A stretch of 64,000 nucleotides of DNA from Grimontia marina (GCF_900060185.1 NZ_FIZY01000005.1:62001-126000); one strand, 5' to 3'. Counted from the first letter of the stretch, positions 38,181 through 49,259 are shown. The notes: a model not told the origin generated them from the sequence alone. Numbers and translations: made by a program.

Positions 38181-38793
38181 GCCTACCTCTCTGTACGCAT
38201 AAACTGATTCGCAGTGTCGTTGTTCTCCGATGCGGAGAAAATGCGATTTGATGCGACTGACGCAAGCCTAGCGTCTGCCGATAATGATGCGGGTCTCGTC
38301 GGCAAGAAAGCGTCACAAGAACCCCAAAATGTGTCGGTTTTGCGGCAGATCCCGCAAATTGCCGCGAGATGATGCTATCAGCCACGATAAAAATCAATAT
38401 GAATTAAATTTCATATTTGATGAGCAAAAAATACCCACACATCAAGACCAAGCGTTTGCGTTACTGCTTTTCCATAACAGGAATAGAACATCGCGTTCAC
38501 CTTGCCTGGCACCCTTTATGCATTTTATTCAATGTGTGACCAAATTCGATATTTCCCCGGTCTTTTGCTGTGACAGGGGCTTGGGGGACACCTCCCCAGA
38601 TAAATTTGATGTTGTAGCTGTGAGACAACTTAAGGCACTGCAACTGCACACATTTTGCCCAGCGACGGAATAAAGGTGATTGCGTTCTCATAAAAACTTC
38701 ACTGAGGTGCAACAAATGAGAAACACTTCAATTTTATTTTGTCGGAGGTTTGATACTTAATTAGCGACCGCAACGGTAAAACGAGGTGAATTT
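38181..38793. other. Intergenic region upstream of the DUF3545 gene
   Basis: These 613 bases have no convincing gene. One frame stays open from 38284 to 38673 but lacks a ribosome binding site and reads like random composition. A short GGGGA-CACC-TCCCC hairpin lies at 38584-38597, and TGCCGA / TCGGCA arms lie in 38276-38304. An unknown small RNA or long leader is possible. Confidence 0.45.
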
Positions 38794-38976
38794 ATGGATA
38801 GCTTTGCCTTTGATGATGTATTCGATCAAGAGCGACCACAACGCGGTGGACGAACCAAACAAGCAAAACGTAAGTGGAGAGAAATTGAGGCGTTAAAAGA
38901 CAGACAGCGCCTGCGCAAAGAGCTGCAAGATATCGATATGCTCGGTGATTTCAACGACAGCGATTTCGATTTTTAA
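38794..38976 (+). CDS. DUF3545-family small protein
   Basis: This 60-residue protein begins with an acidic aromatic segment (MDSFAFDDVFDQ), follows with a very basic middle (RTKQAKRKWREIEALKDRQR) that should form a helix, and ends in an acidic tail (DFNDSDFDF). This charge pattern fits the DUF3545 family found in Vibrionaceae and relatives; no function is known. GAGGTG lies six bases before the start codon. The gene stands alone. Confidence 0.82.
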   Translation: MDSFAFDDVFDQERPQRGGRTKQAKRKWREIEALKDRQRLRKELQDIDMLGDFNDSDFDF

Positions 38977-39038
38977 GTAGCGTACTCACTGGTTTAAATC
39001 GTCAATTTACTGACAACATAACATTGGAATTTTAAAGA

Positions 39039-39067
39039 AAAGGCACCCGACAAGGGGTGCCTTTTTT
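39039..39067. terminator. Bidirectional terminator
   Basis: An AAAAGGCACCC / GGGTGCCTTTTTT hairpin lies between the DUF3545 gene and the convergent hemerythrin-like gene. Confidence 0.85.
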
Positions 39068-39075
39068 GTCTGTAA

Positions 39076-39612
39076 CTATGGGCCTTTGAGAGCAGCAGAA
39101 AGCTCTTTGAACCTGTCTGCCACCTGCTCACCAAACAGCGGATCAATATCCTCTTCCTCCCATTGTGTCTGCAGGTACTCCCAATCTTCAGTCGTCAGGG
39201 TTTGCTCCAAAACAGGCAGGATGGTTTTCTCTTCCAAGTCCAGATGTTCTTTCTGACAGCCTACAAATCGGTTGAGTTTATCGGCAAAGAGGTCGAGCGG
39301 AATGACAGCGTCCATCAATATCATGTCGACAGTATCCGCAAACTCAGCGGTTAAACCTGCCAGTGCTTCGTGCTCATCATCCAATCTTGCCACCCCCTCT
39401 GAATCAGGGTAATGCTGTAAGTAATAGTGGTAGATAAGATCTTCTTTTGGATGGTGATACTTTTCAGCGTACTCTTGCAGGTAGCTAACCGTGTCCTTAA
39501 TCAAGCTGTAGTTAACGGGCCTTTCCTGCTGAATGGCCGTCAGCTTTTTCGACAACAATTTAAGCAGTCGGCTGATGTTCCGGTGATCTCTATGAATGCT
39601 GGCTACTAACAT
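39076..39612 (-). CDS. Hemerythrin HHE-domain protein
   Basis: This 178-residue helical protein has the histidine and glutamate pattern of a di-iron hemerythrin-like site: IHRDHRN near the start, YHHPKEDLIYHYYL, DDEHEAL and CQKEHLDLEEKTILP in order. Such domains bind oxygen or nitric oxide or sense them; the role here is open. No effector domain is attached. It is monocistronic and lies near ung. Confidence 0.87.
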   Translation of the reverse strand: MLVASIHRDHRNISRLLKLLSKKLTAIQQERPVNYSLIKDTVSYLQEYAEKYHHPKEDLIYHYYLQHYPDSEGVARLDDEHEALAGLTAEFADTVDMILMDAVIPLDLFADKLNRFVGCQKEHLDLEEKTILPVLEQTLTTEDWEYLQTQWEEEDIDPLFGEQVADRFKELSAALKGP

Positions 39613-39724
39613 AGCTCCTCCCTTTCTTCATTCACACCACGAGATCAGTCTATCGAACCGGACTGTTCACAAATTGCGCAAGGTCATTTTTTGTTCAGTT
39701 TCACCTTTACAGTACATACAAACA

Positions 39725-39753
39725 AAAAGCCCGCGATGAAAATCACGGGCTTT
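39725..39753 (-). terminator. ung terminator
   Basis: An AAAGCCCGCG / ACGGGCTTT-type hairpin lies 21 bases after the ung stop. Confidence 0.7.
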
Positions 39754-39773
39754 CTAAAATCAATGAAACGAAT

Positions 39774-40454
39774 CTATCCGTCGAGTTCTGGCTGCCAGTT
39801 AATCGGCGCTTTACCAGACTGGGTAAGCAGTGTGTTTGTGGTAGAAAAATGTTTGCAGCCCAAAAATCCACGATGCGCGGAAAGTGGAGATGGGTGTGGC
39901 GCTTCCAACACATGGTGACGGTTACGATCAATCACACGGCCTTTCTTGCGGGCGTGGGAGCCCCAAAGCAGGAACACGACACCTTCACAATGTTGGTTTA
40001 CGGCTTCTATCACGCGATCAGTAAAGGTTTCCCAACCTAAATGGGCATGAGAGTGTGCGTTACCCTGCTCGACCGTCAGAACGGTATTAAGGAGCAACAC
40101 GCCCTGATCCGCCCAGCTTTTGAGGTATCCATGCTGTGGAATGGTGAAACCTGGAATATCCTGAGCCAGCTCTTTATACATGTTCACCAGCGAGGGTGGC
40201 GTTTTGATACCGGGCAGGACTGAAAAACAAAGACCATGCGCCTGATTAGGACCGTGGTATGGGTCCTGCCCCAGGATCACCACTTTCACATCTTCCAGCT
40301 CTGTAAAGCGGAAGGCATTAAATACGTCTTCCTTAGGCGGGTAAATCACTGTGCCTATCTCACGGGCTTCCGCCACATAAGCCATAGTGTGTTTGAAATA
40401 GTCCTGTTCCTTTTCCTGGCCAATCACATCGTGCCAAGTCATCGCCTGTGTCAT
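39774..40454 (-). CDS. ung: Uracil-DNA glycosylase
   Basis: Ung removes uracil from DNA as the first step of base excision repair. The 226-residue family 1 enzyme has the water-activating loop [13 protein letters not shown] with Asp64 (same number as E. coli), the [11 protein letters not shown] stretch and the leucine intercalation loop [11 protein letters not shown]. It is a few dozen bases from nfo, which acts later in the same repair pathway, on the same strand. Confidence 0.97.
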   Translation of the reverse strand: MTQAMTWHDVIGQEKEQDYFKHTMAYVAEAREIGTVIYPPKEDVFNAFRFTELEDVKVVILGQDPYHGPNQAHGLCFSVLPGIKTPPSLVNMYKELAQDIPGFTIPQHGYLKSWADQGVLLLNTVLTVEQGNAHSHAHLGWETFTDRVIEAVNQHCEGVVFLLWGSHARKKGRVIDRNRHHVLEAPHPSPLSAHRGFLGCKHFSTTNTLLTQSGKAPINWQPELDG

Positions 40455-40493
40455 GCTTTCCCCAATCCTCTCTATTCTTCAGCGTCCGCTATT

Positions 40494-41360
40494 CTACGCA
40501 GAAACACGCTCAGATGCTGTGACTTCAAACTGACGCAACAAACGGATTTCATCCGCCCACACTTCCGGTTTAATGGTCTCCAGAATCAATGGAATGCCAT
40601 TGAAACGATTGTCTTGCATGATGACCTCAAAACACGGTAAACCAATCTCGCCCTCCCCCAGCGCCTGATGACGATCAACCCGGCTACCAAAAGGCGTTTT
40701 AGAATCGTTGAGGTGCATACCACGCAGATACTGAAAACCGACTGTGTTATCAAACTCCGTAAAAGTCGCTTCTGCCGCACTGTGAGTGCGAAGATCATAC
40801 CCTGCCGCAAAGGCGTGGCAGGTATCAATACAGACACCCACACGGGATTTATCTTCCACTTGCGAGATAATCGCCGCCAGTTGCTCAAACGACCATCCAA
40901 GATTGGTCCCCTGACCCGCTGTGTTTTCAATCACGGCAACGACCTCTGGTACGGCTTGATGTGCCTGATTGATAGATTCAGCAATCAGGGAAAGGCAGGC
41001 TTCCTCGCTGATTTTCTTCAAATGGCTGCCCGGATGGAAATTCAGTAAAGGAAGCCCGAGTGTCTGGCAACGTTCCATTTCATCAATGAAGGCAGCGCGG
41101 GATTTCTCCAGCTTTTCTTCTTCAGGTGCACCCAAATTGATGAGGTAAGAATCATGTGGCAACACTGCCTCAGGAACAAAGCCATGCTTTTGGCAATTTG
41201 CTTTGAATGCCGAGACATTTTTCGCTTCCAGTGGCTTTGCCTGCCACTGTCTTTGGTTCTTGGTAAACAGTGCAAACGCATTGGCACCAATTGCCGCGGC
41301 GTTAACCGGGGCATTTTCTACCCCACCGGAAGCGGATACATGTGCTCCGATAAACTTCAT
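40494..41360 (-). CDS. nfo: Endonuclease IV
   Basis: Nfo cuts DNA at abasic sites and repairs damaged 3' ends. The start ATG 41360 gives [14 protein letters not shown] and 288 residues, near the 285 of E. coli. The three-zinc site residues lie in the AP endonuclease family 2 motifs [33 protein letters not shown] and [16 protein letters not shown]. It lies upstream of ung on the same strand, so both may share a transcript. Confidence 0.97.
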   Translation of the reverse strand: MKFIGAHVSASGGVENAPVNAAAIGANAFALFTKNQRQWQAKPLEAKNVSAFKANCQKHGFVPEAVLPHDSYLINLGAPEEEKLEKSRAAFIDEMERCQTLGLPLLNFHPGSHLKKISEEACLSLIAESINQAHQAVPEVVAVIENTAGQGTNLGWSFEQLAAIISQVEDKSRVGVCIDTCHAFAAGYDLRTHSAAEATFTEFDNTVGFQYLRGMHLNDSKTPFGSRVDRHQALGEGEIGLPCFEVIMQDNRFNGIPLILETIKPEVWADEIRLLRQFEVTASERVSA

Positions 41361-41606
41361 CTTCTCTCTCCAGGTCGAAACCGTAACCGACAACATTTTA
41401 AGTTACTCATACCGTAAAAGTCCGTTTTGATTTGCATATCGCTCTAGCACCACCAGACTGTGCCATCACATGGACTTGGGGCGATATCCGCATGTATCCC
41501 AATGCAATTCACACGCCATAAATGTAGTAATTAAATTACATTTGTAATTTTTAACAGAATATCGTCTTGTTAAAAATTTGTTTTAAACCATATATTTGAT
41601 CTTTTA

Positions 41607-41620
41607 TTGATTCAAAACAA
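41607..41620 (+). promoter_or_regulatory. Upstream FNR-like site of grcA
   Basis: TTGATTCAAAACAA differs at one base from the FNR consensus TTGAT-N4-ATCAA. Its centre lies exactly 53 bases upstream of the second site's centre. Confidence 0.55.
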
Positions 41621-41659
41621 AAAATCCAAGGCGTAAATTTCGCATATTTTGATTGTATT

Positions 41660-41673
41660 TTGACTAAAATCAA
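41660..41673 (+). promoter_or_regulatory. Promoter-proximal FNR-like site of grcA
   Basis: TTGACTAAAATCAA matches the FNR consensus at nine of ten defined positions. A -10-like TATACA at 41696-41701 predicts a start near 41708, placing this site at about -41.5, the standard class II activating position. Confidence 0.68.
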
Positions 41674-41764
41674 AATACCCTTACAAAAAGTAAGGTATAC
41701 AAGTACCCAGCTCATCAATTGATGGAAAATTAAAACCACCAAGCCTATCAAAAGGGGAAGGATT

Positions 41765-42142
41765 ATGATCACTGGTATTCAAATCACTAAAGCGGCAAAC
41801 GACGACCTGCTGAACTCTATCTGGCTGCTGGACAGCGAAACCAACGAAGCACGTTGCGTTGCAGCAAAAGCGGGTTTCGAAGCGGATCAGGTTATCCCTG
41901 CAGCAGATCTGGGCGAGTACGAAAGCCGTGAAATCGCTATCGAAGTACCTGCAAAAATCGAAGGTGGTCAGCACCTGAATGTTAACGTTCTGAAGCGTGA
42001 AACACTGGAAGACGCTGCTAAGCACCCAGAAAAATACCCACAGCTGACTATCCGCGTATCTGGCTACGCTGTGCGTTTCAACTCTCTGACTGTTGAACAG
42101 CAGCGCGACGTTATCGCACGTACTTTCACTAACACTCTGTAA
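41765..42142 (+). CDS. grcA: Autonomous glycyl radical cofactor GrcA
   Basis: GrcA (YfiD) replaces the damaged C-terminal glycyl-radical domain of pyruvate formate-lyase after oxygen exposure. The 125-residue protein is nearly identical in pattern to the E. coli protein: [13 protein letters not shown]-type start, [11 protein letters not shown], and [12 protein letters not shown] with the radical glycine at Gly100. The ribosome binding site AAGGGGAAGG is strong. Tandem FNR-like sites upstream fit low-oxygen induction. Confidence 0.97.
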   Translation: MITGIQITKAANDDLLNSIWLLDSETNEARCVAAKAGFEADQVIPAADLGEYESREIAIEVPAKIEGGQHLNVNVLKRETLEDAAKHPEKYPQLTIRVSGYAVRFNSLTVEQQRDVIARTFTNTL

Positions 42143-42166
42143 TATTCACAGCGTTAGCAGAAGTAT

Positions 42167-42196
42167 AAAAAAACCGGCCAATTGGCCGGTTTTTTG
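42167..42196. terminator. Bidirectional terminator between grcA and thrC
   Basis: An AAAAAACCGGCC-AATT-GGCCGGTTTTTT hairpin lies between the convergent genes. Confidence 0.88.
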
Positions 42197-42213
42197 TTTT
42201 CTGTCGCGTGAAA

Positions 42214-43497
42214 TTAGCCAGCGACCTTCATCAGGTATTCACGCAGCTGAGCGAAATCCGCATCCTGCTCAATAGACAGCAGTTCCATCGCCGCGTGTTT
42301 TGCCAGAGGGCCTGGCAGCGGAATATCCTGACCCAGGATCTCGTCTACAGACTCTTTGAATTTCGCCGGGTGTGCGGTACACAGGAACAAGCCGTATTCG
42401 CCATCCTGCAGTTGCTCGTCCAGCACACGGTAAGCAATGGCACCGTGTGGCTCACACAGGTAACCGCCATCAAACATCGCTTTCAGCGTTTCTGCCGTTT
42501 GCTCGTCAGTGACTGCACCTGCGCCCAGCTCGTTCAAACCCCAGCCTTGACGCTGACAAAGCTCTTCAATGCGCGGCCAGTTGTTTGGCTGGCTCACATC
42601 CATCGCATTTGAGAGCGTTGGAATGGTTGGCTCTGGCGTCCACTCACCGGTTTGCAGGTAACGTGGCACGGTATCATTCACGTTGGTTGCTGCGATGAAA
42701 CGTTTGATTGGCAGGCCAATCGCTTTCGCCAACAGACCCGCAGTCAGGTTACCGAAGTTACCACTTGGCACTGCAACCACCAGGTTTTCGCGTTGTGCTT
42801 TGGTCAGCTGCGACGCAGCTTCAAAGTAGTAACAGATTTGCGCCATCAGTCGGCTGATGTTGATCGAGTTTGCTGAATTCAGGCCAATCGCTGCGCGAAG
42901 CTCTGCATCATCAAAGGCATTTTTCACCATCGCCTGACAGTCATCGAAAGTACCGTTGATGGCCACAGTGTGGATGTTGCCACCCAGAGTACAGAAGAGT
43001 TTTTCCTGCAGTGGGCTGATCTTGCCTTTCGGATACAGGATAACCACATTGATGTTTTCCATGCCGTAGAACGCATGGGCAACAGCGGCACCGGTATCAC
43101 CAGAAGTAGCAGTCAGAATGGTTACTTTGCCGCTATCAGACACTGCTGCCAGCGATTGCGCCATAAAACGGCCACCAAAGTCTTTAAACGCCAGTGTCGG
43201 GCCGTGGAACAGCTCAAGTGCGCTGATTTGGTCAGTCACTTTCTCGACAGGCGCCGGGAATTGGAAGGCATTTTCCACCATGCTGCGCACGGTTTCTGGC
43301 GACAGTTCGTCACCGATGAATGCAGAGAGAATGTCGCTGCTGCGGCTGACAAAATCTTTGTCCAGCAGCGCATCAACGTCTTCAAATTTTGGCAGTTCGC
43401 TTGGGAAGAACAGACCCTGATTACGGCCAAGACCCTGTTTTACCGCTTGACCGAACGAAACCTGCTCGTCGTTTTCTTTGATGTTGTAAAGCTTCAT
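42214..43497 (-). CDS. thrC: Threonine synthase
   Basis: ThrC makes threonine from O-phosphohomoserine with pyridoxal phosphate. The 427-residue product starts [20 protein letters not shown] and contains the PLP lysine in [15 protein letters not shown] near residue 107 and [12 protein letters not shown]. It is the last gene of the thr operon; its ATG overlaps the thrB stop by four bases (ATGA), so translation is coupled. Confidence 0.97.
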   Translation of the reverse strand: MKLYNIKENDEQVSFGQAVKQGLGRNQGLFFPSELPKFEDVDALLDKDFVSRSSDILSAFIGDELSPETVRSMVENAFQFPAPVEKVTDQISALELFHGPTLAFKDFGGRFMAQSLAAVSDSGKVTILTATSGDTGAAVAHAFYGMENINVVILYPKGKISPLQEKLFCTLGGNIHTVAINGTFDDCQAMVKNAFDDAELRAAIGLNSANSINISRLMAQICYYFEAASQLTKAQRENLVVAVPSGNFGNLTAGLLAKAIGLPIKRFIAATNVNDTVPRYLQTGEWTPEPTIPTLSNAMDVSQPNNWPRIEELCQRQGWGLNELGAGAVTDEQTAETLKAMFDGGYLCEPHGAIAYRVLDEQLQDGEYGLFLCTAHPAKFKESVDEILGQDIPLPGPLAKHAAMELLSIEQDADFAQLREYLMKVAG

Positions 43498-44453
43498 AGT
43501 TCACTTCCTGTCACTGTCGATCCTTTCAAATCCAATCGACAGATGTGGACAAATCCTTCTTCGTTCTGAACGTAATTTTCCTCTAGCCACTTCGCTACGC
43601 GCTCTGCCACGGCTTTGTCATCCGTGATGCTAAACAGCGTCGGGCCTGAACCTGAGATACCGGTCGCCAGTGCGCCTGCATCCTCTGCGTAATGTCTTGC
43701 TTCGGCGAAGCCCGGCAGCAATTTCTCGCGGTAAGGTTCAGCGACCACGTCTTTGATCATGCTCGCAGCAAGCTGTGGCTGGCCAGAATAACAGCCATGG
43801 ATGAAGCCTGCCAGATGGCGACCGTGATTAATCACATCCTGACGACGATATTGTGCTGGCAAAATCGCGCGAGCCTCAGCCGTCGGTACTTTGATACCCG
43901 GGTACGCCATTACCCAGTACCACTCGTCAAAACAAGGCACTTCCTGGCTGATGATTCCCATTTGTTCAACCATCAACTGCAGGCCACCAAGATAACATGG
44001 CGCCACATTGTCATAGTGGAGGCTGCCGGAAATCGCCGCTTCCATCTCGCCCATCAACGCCAGCAAAGTGGTTTCGTCCAACGCTTCATCATGGTACTTG
44101 TTCAGGGCATCAAGTGCGGCAACGATAGAACAGGCACTGGAACCCAAGCCTGAACCGATAGGCATGTTCTTTTCGAGCGTCATGGTGACGTGACGAACAG
44201 GCTGTCCCAGCTTTTCCATTTCACGGGAGAAGACCACGAAGCTCTGATAAACGATGTTTTCTTCCTGATCTTTCGGCAACTTATCAACAAAGCTACCAAC
44301 GCAGTTCAGGGTAAAGGGTACATCGCCGCCATCTTCCACTTTCACGCGATCGCCAAGCAAAGTGCCATCGATGGGCGACACAGCGGCGCCCAATACATCA
44401 AAGCCTACACTGACGTTACCGATTGAAGCCGGTGCGTAAACAACAACGCTCAT
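43494..44453 (-). CDS. thrB: Homoserine kinase
   Basis: ThrB phosphorylates homoserine. The start ATG 44453 ([20 protein letters not shown]) lies two bases after the thrA stop, giving 319 residues. The GHMP-kinase ATP motif [12 protein letters not shown] lies near residue 90, and [11 protein letters not shown] near the C-terminus. It sits between thrA and thrC in a tightly coupled operon. Confidence 0.97.
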   Translation of the reverse strand: MSVVVYAPASIGNVSVGFDVLGAAVSPIDGTLLGDRVKVEDGGDVPFTLNCVGSFVDKLPKDQEENIVYQSFVVFSREMEKLGQPVRHVTMTLEKNMPIGSGLGSSACSIVAALDALNKYHDEALDETTLLALMGEMEAAISGSLHYDNVAPCYLGGLQLMVEQMGIISQEVPCFDEWYWVMAYPGIKVPTAEARAILPAQYRRQDVINHGRHLAGFIHGCYSGQPQLAASMIKDVVAEPYREKLLPGFAEARHYAEDAGALATGISGSGPTLFSITDDKAVAERVAKWLEENYVQNEEGFVHICRLDLKGSTVTGSEL

Positions 44454-44454
44454 C

Positions 44455-46914
44455 TTATACCCCCAGTTTCCAGCCAAGTGTACGCATCAAGTCTGCAAAC
44501 ACACCTGCCGCTGTGACGGCAGTACCTGCACCGTAGCCTCGCAGTACCAATGGGATTGGCTGGTAGTAACGGCTGTAGAAAGCCAGCGCGTTCTCACCTT
44601 CCTTGATTTTGAACATAGGGTCGTCAGCATCCACCGCCTGGATTTTCACTGAGCACTTGCCGTTCTCGATGCTACCCACATAACGCAGCACTTTACCTTC
44701 GGCACGCGCATCGCTCGCCAACTTCTCGAAGTAAGCGTCAGCTTCCGGCAGTTTTGCCATAAAGGCTTCTACATCGCCTGAGGCATCAAAGCCCGGTGGC
44801 AATGCTGGTTCAACTTCAACATCTTCCAGCTCAAGGTGCATACCCGCTTCACGGGCAAGGATGAGAAGCTTACGTGCCACATCCATACCAGAGAGGTCAT
44901 CACGTGGATCCGGTTCAGTGAAGCCGCTCTCACGCGCTGCTGTCGTTGCTTCACAGAAGCTCTGACCTTCATCGAGCTTACCGAAGATGTGAGACAGAGA
45001 ACCAGACAGAATACCGGTGAATTTTTCGAGCTCATCACCTGCTGCGATCAAGTTCTGGAGGTTTTCAATAACTGGCAGACCAGCGCCCACCGTGGTGTCG
45101 TACATGAACTTACGACGGGTCGCACGTGCAGACTTGCGCAGCTGCTGGTAGTACGCCATGCCTGCTGTGTTGGCTTTCTTGTTTGGTGTGATGACGTGGA
45201 AGCCTGCAGACAGGAAATCTGCGTATTGATCGGCAATCGCCTGATCTGAAGTGCAGTCGATAAACACAGGGTTGATGATGTGGTTTTGCTGAACCAGACG
45301 TACCATGCGAGGCAGGCTGAAAGGCTCATCGGCTTTCGCCAGCTCATCGCGCCAGCTGCTCAAATCAATTCCTTTGCTGTTCAGCACCATGCCACGTCTG
45401 TTTGCCATACCACACACGCGGATAACAATGCCCTGATCAGCCAATTTCGCTTGCTGGCGTTTCACCTGCTCAATCAGTTCACCGCCTACACCACCCACAC
45501 CCACAATGAAGACATCCAGGTAGTGGTTAGAGTTAAAGAGGTTTTCGTGACACGCTTTGACCGCTTCAGACACGCTATCATCTGGGATAACCGCAGAGAT
45601 TGAACGCTCAGACGAACCCTGCGCAATCGCGACAATGTTCACGTTCACTTCTGCCAGTGACGTAAAGAACTGAGATGCCACGCCTTTCGAGGTGCGCATT
45701 GCGTCACCCACCAGCGACACAATCGCCACGTTGTCGACAAACTCAACCGGCTCAAGCAGACCGTCTTTCAGTTCCAGCTCAAACGTTTCCTGAAGAGCAC
45801 GTTGTGCCATTGGCTTGTCTTCAGCTTCAATACAGAAGCTGATGCTGTATTCAGAAGAAGATTGGGTGATCAGGACAACGGAAACACCTGCGGCTGACAT
45901 GGCACCAAATACACGGGCAGCCATGCCGACCATGCCTTTCATGCCGGGACCTGACACATTCACCATGCTCAGTTTGCTCAGGGTAGTGATCCCTTTCACT
46001 GCCAGGTTGTCTTCACCGCTGTCATTGCCGATCAACGTACCTGCACCCTGTGGGTTGGCGGTGTTTTTGATCAGACAAGGAATATGGAAACGTGCGATTG
46101 GAAGAATGGTTTTCGGGTGGAGCACTTTTGCGCCGAAGTAAGAAAGCTCCATCGCTTCCTGATAGCTCAGAGATTTAAGCAGTGTCGCGTCTGGCACCAA
46201 ACGCGGGTCACAGCTGTAAACGCCGTCCACATCCGTCCAAATCTCACAGCATTCCGCGCGAACACACGCCGCCAACACAGCTGCAGAGTAATCAGAACCA
46301 TTACGGCCAAGGGTAACCAGCTCACCTTTTTCGTTAGACGCGGTAAAGCCTGGCATCAAACCGATATGTCCGGCTGGAATTGGCTCTTTTTTGAAGCGCT
46401 CAGAAGACACTTCAATATCAACAATACCTTCTACATAGTCGCCTTTGGACAGCAGGTATTTAACTGGATCGATAACGAAAGTGTTGTAGCCACGGGCTTC
46501 AAGCAACGCAGACATGGTTGCAATAGAAAGGCGCTCACCTTTACTGATGATGCGGGAGTATATGTTGTCAGGACAGAGCCCCAACAGTGCAATACCATGG
46601 ATGTATTGCTTTAACTGGTTCACAGAGCGCTCTAGCTTGTCATAGAGCGAAGCTTTATCGATGCTTGGCTCCATTTCTTCCAGTCCGTCAAACAAAGCAG
46701 AAAAGATCTTCCTGATCTCAGCCACCTGGATCTCGGCTTCGCCATGTTTGACTGTGTTATCAATCACATCAACCAATAGGTTCGTGATCTTAGCAGGGGC
46801 GGACAGTACCGCCGATACCTCACTTTGGCAGGTATTGCTGGTGATGATCTCTGCTGCGCGGCTGAATCTCTCAGCATTTGCCAGCGAAGTACCACCAAAC
46901 TTTAATACTCGCAT
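44455..46914 (-). CDS. thrA: Bifunctional aspartokinase I / homoserine dehydrogenase I
   Basis: ThrA catalyses the first and third steps of threonine synthesis and is feedback-inhibited by threonine. The start ATG 46914 ([20 protein letters not shown]) has GGAGGAAAGG directly before it. The 819 residues carry the aspartokinase domain (about 1-290), paired ACT-type regulatory domains, and the homoserine dehydrogenase domain from about 465 with the NAD(P) loop [15 protein letters not shown]. Length is one residue less than E. coli ThrA. Confidence 0.98.
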   Translation of the reverse strand: MRVLKFGGTSLANAERFSRAAEIITSNTCQSEVSAVLSAPAKITNLLVDVIDNTVKHGEAEIQVAEIRKIFSALFDGLEEMEPSIDKASLYDKLERSVNQLKQYIHGIALLGLCPDNIYSRIISKGERLSIATMSALLEARGYNTFVIDPVKYLLSKGDYVEGIVDIEVSSERFKKEPIPAGHIGLMPGFTASNEKGELVTLGRNGSDYSAAVLAACVRAECCEIWTDVDGVYSCDPRLVPDATLLKSLSYQEAMELSYFGAKVLHPKTILPIARFHIPCLIKNTANPQGAGTLIGNDSGEDNLAVKGITTLSKLSMVNVSGPGMKGMVGMAARVFGAMSAAGVSVVLITQSSSEYSISFCIEAEDKPMAQRALQETFELELKDGLLEPVEFVDNVAIVSLVGDAMRTSKGVASQFFTSLAEVNVNIVAIAQGSSERSISAVIPDDSVSEAVKACHENLFNSNHYLDVFIVGVGGVGGELIEQVKRQQAKLADQGIVIRVCGMANRRGMVLNSKGIDLSSWRDELAKADEPFSLPRMVRLVQQNHIINPVFIDCTSDQAIADQYADFLSAGFHVITPNKKANTAGMAYYQQLRKSARATRRKFMYDTTVGAGLPVIENLQNLIAAGDELEKFTGILSGSLSHIFGKLDEGQSFCEATTAARESGFTEPDPRDDLSGMDVARKLLILAREAGMHLELEDVEVEPALPPGFDASGDVEAFMAKLPEADAYFEKLASDARAEGKVLRYVGSIENGKCSVKIQAVDADDPMFKIKEGENALAFYSRYYQPIPLVLRGYGAGTAVTAAGVFADLMRTLGWKLGV

Positions 46915-46964
46915 CCTTTCCTCCAATTCCTTCCAGAACTCGCAAATTTAATAATAAAGGGGTT

Positions 46965-46999
46965 AAAAAAAAGCCCGTACCTTGTTGGCTACGGGCTTC
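46965..46999 (-). terminator. Threonine operon attenuator
   Basis: On the minus strand AAGCCCGTA pairs with TACGGGCTT and is followed by a run of eight T, between the leader peptide and thrA. This is the transcription-attenuating terminator; ribosome stalling at the Thr/Ile codons of the leader should prevent it. Confidence 0.9.
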
Positions 47000-47019
47000 T
47001 TTTTAAAATTCTGTGCATG

Positions 47020-47091
47020 TCAGCCCGCACCCGCACCAATGGTGTTGGTAATAATGGTAATAATGGTTGTAGTGCCGACTGTATTAAGCAT
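47020..47091 (-). CDS. thrL: thr operon leader peptide
   Basis: A 23-residue leader, MLNTVGTTTIITIITNTIGA then GAG, lies between the thr promoter and the attenuator. Seven threonine and five isoleucine codons make up half of it, the mark of control by charged tRNA-Thr and tRNA-Ile. The GAG ending also matches E. coli ThrL, while the front half differs. GGAAGG lies ten bases before the start. Confidence 0.93.
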   Translation of the reverse strand: MLNTVGTTTIITIITNTIGAGAG

Positions 47092-47118
47092 GGCTTTTTA
47101 ACCTTCCGTGCTGCGTTT

Positions 47119-47147
47119 TTATAACCTTTACCGAACAAGGGTATCAA
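47119..47147 (-). promoter_or_regulatory. thr operon promoter
   Basis: On the minus strand -35 TTGATA (47142-47147) is followed after 17 bases by TTATAA (47119-47124). The expected start near 47112 leaves a short untranslated leader before thrL. The pair is divergent from aceK. Confidence 0.6.
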
Positions 47148-47323
47148 GGTCAACAAAAATTTAAGTTATCTCTCAAAAAAACGCTTCATTTCGCAAGTAT
47201 TTCTAACGAATTTAAAAGATGAGAAACCGCACCATTTACCAGCATCTTCCTTGCTAAGAATGATTAAGGCAGACATAGTTAATTGAATTGGACAGAAAAT
47301 CAGCAACCGCGAAGGAGGGAACC

Positions 47324-49039
47324 ATGGCAGTTGCGATGGAGGAATTGGTCGCCCAGACCATATTGCAAGGCTCTGATGCTATGTATGGCCGATTTTTAGA
47401 TGTCACGGCCGGGGCACAGGAAAGGTTTGAGGCGCGCGACTGGAAAAGCGTGCAAAAAGCCCTGAAAACCCGCATTAACTTTTATGACCACCACGTGGGT
47501 CTTGTCAGCCAGCAACTCAAGACAATGCTAGGGCGCCAGCACGCCACCCGCTCCTTCCTGATGGCGGTAAAAGCGGAGTACAGTCGCCTATTGGACGATT
47601 ACCCGCGTTATGACATCGCAGAAAGCTTCTTTAACTCTGTCTATTGTCGGATGTTCGATCACCGCAACATCCGCCGTGAGAAGTTGTTTGTAAACAGCTC
47701 TCAAGGTGGCCGCATTCCAAAGTACCCAACGCCACTACTCAAGCGTTACTCTTCCGACAGAAAGCTGATCCAAACCATAGAGCGTATTCTGGATGACACC
47801 CCTTTCACTATGCCGTGGGTCAACAAGGCAAGGGACATTCACCGTATTGTCGAAGCCATGCAACACAGGCTCGGGCCGCAATTAACTGAAGAAGTCACCA
47901 TCGATATGGTGCGTGAGCCTTTTTACCGGAATAAAGCTGCCTACCTGATTGGACGTATTGATATGGCGAATCAGGTTCGTCCCTTGGTGCTGCCCATTCT
48001 GGTGAACTCCAAAGGCGAGTTGTATGTGGATGCCTGTATCACTGACTCTGACGAGCTCAGTGTGATCTTTGGCTTCGCCCGCTCTTATTTTATGGTGTTC
48101 GCCCCAGCTCCCGCAGCATTGGTCGATTTTCTTAACCTTCTGATGCCCCATAAAACGCCGGCACAGCTTTACACCGCTATAGGGTGTCAGAAACACGGTA
48201 AGACAGAGCTCTACAGGGAGTTCCTACATCATATCGAATCTTCAGACGATCAGTTCGTGATTGCACCGGGCATCAAAGGGATGGTCATGTCAGTGTTCAC
48301 TCTGCCTTCTTATGGCTTTGTCTTTAAGATCATCAAAGACAGGTTCGCGCCGCAAAAAGACATTACCCACGCTGTCGTCAAAGAAAAGTATCGCTTGGTT
48401 AAAGAACACGACCGTGTTGGCCGCATGGCTGACACCTTGGACTACCGGAACTTCATTTTCCCCCGCGAACGCTTCAGCGAAGCGTTGATTGAAGAGTTAC
48501 TTGAGGTTGCACCATCACTGATCAAACTGACCAAAAATGAAGTCCATATTCGTCACCTCTATATGGAACGTCGGATGATCCCGCTTAATATCTACCTTGA
48601 GCAGGCAGATGACGATGAGTTGAGAAATGCTGTTCAGGAATATGGCGACGCAATCAAACAGCTGGCTGCGGCCAATATTTTTGCCGGTGACATGCTGTTC
48701 AAGAACTTTGGTGTGTCGCGTCACAGCCGGGTGATCTTCTACGATTACGATGAGATTTCTTATCTGACCGAAGTGAATTTCCGCAAAATTCCGCCACCTC
48801 GCTTCCCTGAAGACGAAATGGCTGCCGAGCCTTGGTATAGCGTGGGAGAGTTTGATGTATTTCCGGAAGAATTCCGCACTTTCCTGCTCATTAATCCAAA
48901 GATCCGTGCTCTGTTCGACGAGCTTCATTCCGATCTCTTTGAAGCGGACTACTGGAAAGGGCTACAGGAGAACATTCAACAGGGACAATTTAACGACGTT
49001 TTCCCTTACAGCGACGATTGTCGCTTCACCAATCAGTAA
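47324..49039 (+). CDS. aceK: Isocitrate dehydrogenase kinase/phosphatase
   Basis: AceK switches isocitrate dehydrogenase off and on by phosphorylation and so sends isocitrate into the glyoxylate bypass. The likely start ATG 47324 ([14 protein letters not shown]) follows GGAGGG and gives 571 residues, close to the 578 of E. coli. The ATP-binding part [20 protein letters not shown] and the catalytic loop with [16 protein letters not shown] are present. In E. coli it is the third gene of aceBAK; here no aceB or aceA is adjacent, and it is transcribed alone, divergent from thr. Confidence 0.96.
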   Translation: MAVAMEELVAQTILQGSDAMYGRFLDVTAGAQERFEARDWKSVQKALKTRINFYDHHVGLVSQQLKTMLGRQHATRSFLMAVKAEYSRLLDDYPRYDIAESFFNSVYCRMFDHRNIRREKLFVNSSQGGRIPKYPTPLLKRYSSDRKLIQTIERILDDTPFTMPWVNKARDIHRIVEAMQHRLGPQLTEEVTIDMVREPFYRNKAAYLIGRIDMANQVRPLVLPILVNSKGELYVDACITDSDELSVIFGFARSYFMVFAPAPAALVDFLNLLMPHKTPAQLYTAIGCQKHGKTELYREFLHHIESSDDQFVIAPGIKGMVMSVFTLPSYGFVFKIIKDRFAPQKDITHAVVKEKYRLVKEHDRVGRMADTLDYRNFIFPRERFSEALIEELLEVAPSLIKLTKNEVHIRHLYMERRMIPLNIYLEQADDDELRNAVQEYGDAIKQLAAANIFAGDMLFKNFGVSRHSRVIFYDYDEISYLTEVNFRKIPPPRFPEDEMAAEPWYSVGEFDVFPEEFRTFLLINPKIRALFDELHSDLFEADYWKGLQENIQQGQFNDVFPYSDDCRFTNQ

Positions 49040-49044
49040 AAATG

Positions 49045-49074
49045 AGACGCCGAGCAATCGGCGTCAATTTTCTA
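49045..49074 (+). terminator. aceK terminator
   Basis: GACGCCGA and TCGGCGTC are perfect 8-bp arms around a four-base loop, followed by AATTTTCT. It starts six bases after the aceK stop. Confidence 0.75.
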
Positions 49075-49239
49075 CCGCCATTCAGGCACGCTACTTGCTT
49101 AAACATTAAACGCTTCATGTAAGCGACGGTATTTTGCCGAATTCAACAAATTACACCATAACCGTTTGAATATATTCGTCAGGTGAGAGAGAAGATGGAA
49201 AATCTTAAACTCTCTTTATCAAAAACAAAACAAGTGAAC

Positions 49240-49259
49240 TAGACTAAAAACTTAGTCTA
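49240..49259. promoter_or_regulatory. Operator-like palindrome before the beta-barrel gene
   Basis: TAGACTAA and TTAGTCTA are perfect 8-bp arms around AAAC, 28 bases before the start codon. It is the clearest candidate operator in the neighbourhood. Confidence 0.5.

Larger units (their letters stand above)
41361..41764. other. Intergenic region between nfo and grcA
   Basis: These 404 bases are AT-rich and hold the grcA control region in the right third (listed separately) and the nfo promoter at the left. I see no gene in it. Confidence 0.6.

Noticed and set aside
38284-38673. Open frame of 129 codons between the second AGCS gene and the DUF3545 gene
   Set aside because: No ribosome binding site, mixed composition with scattered Cys, His and Arg, and no family resemblance. 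The region is better called non-coding.
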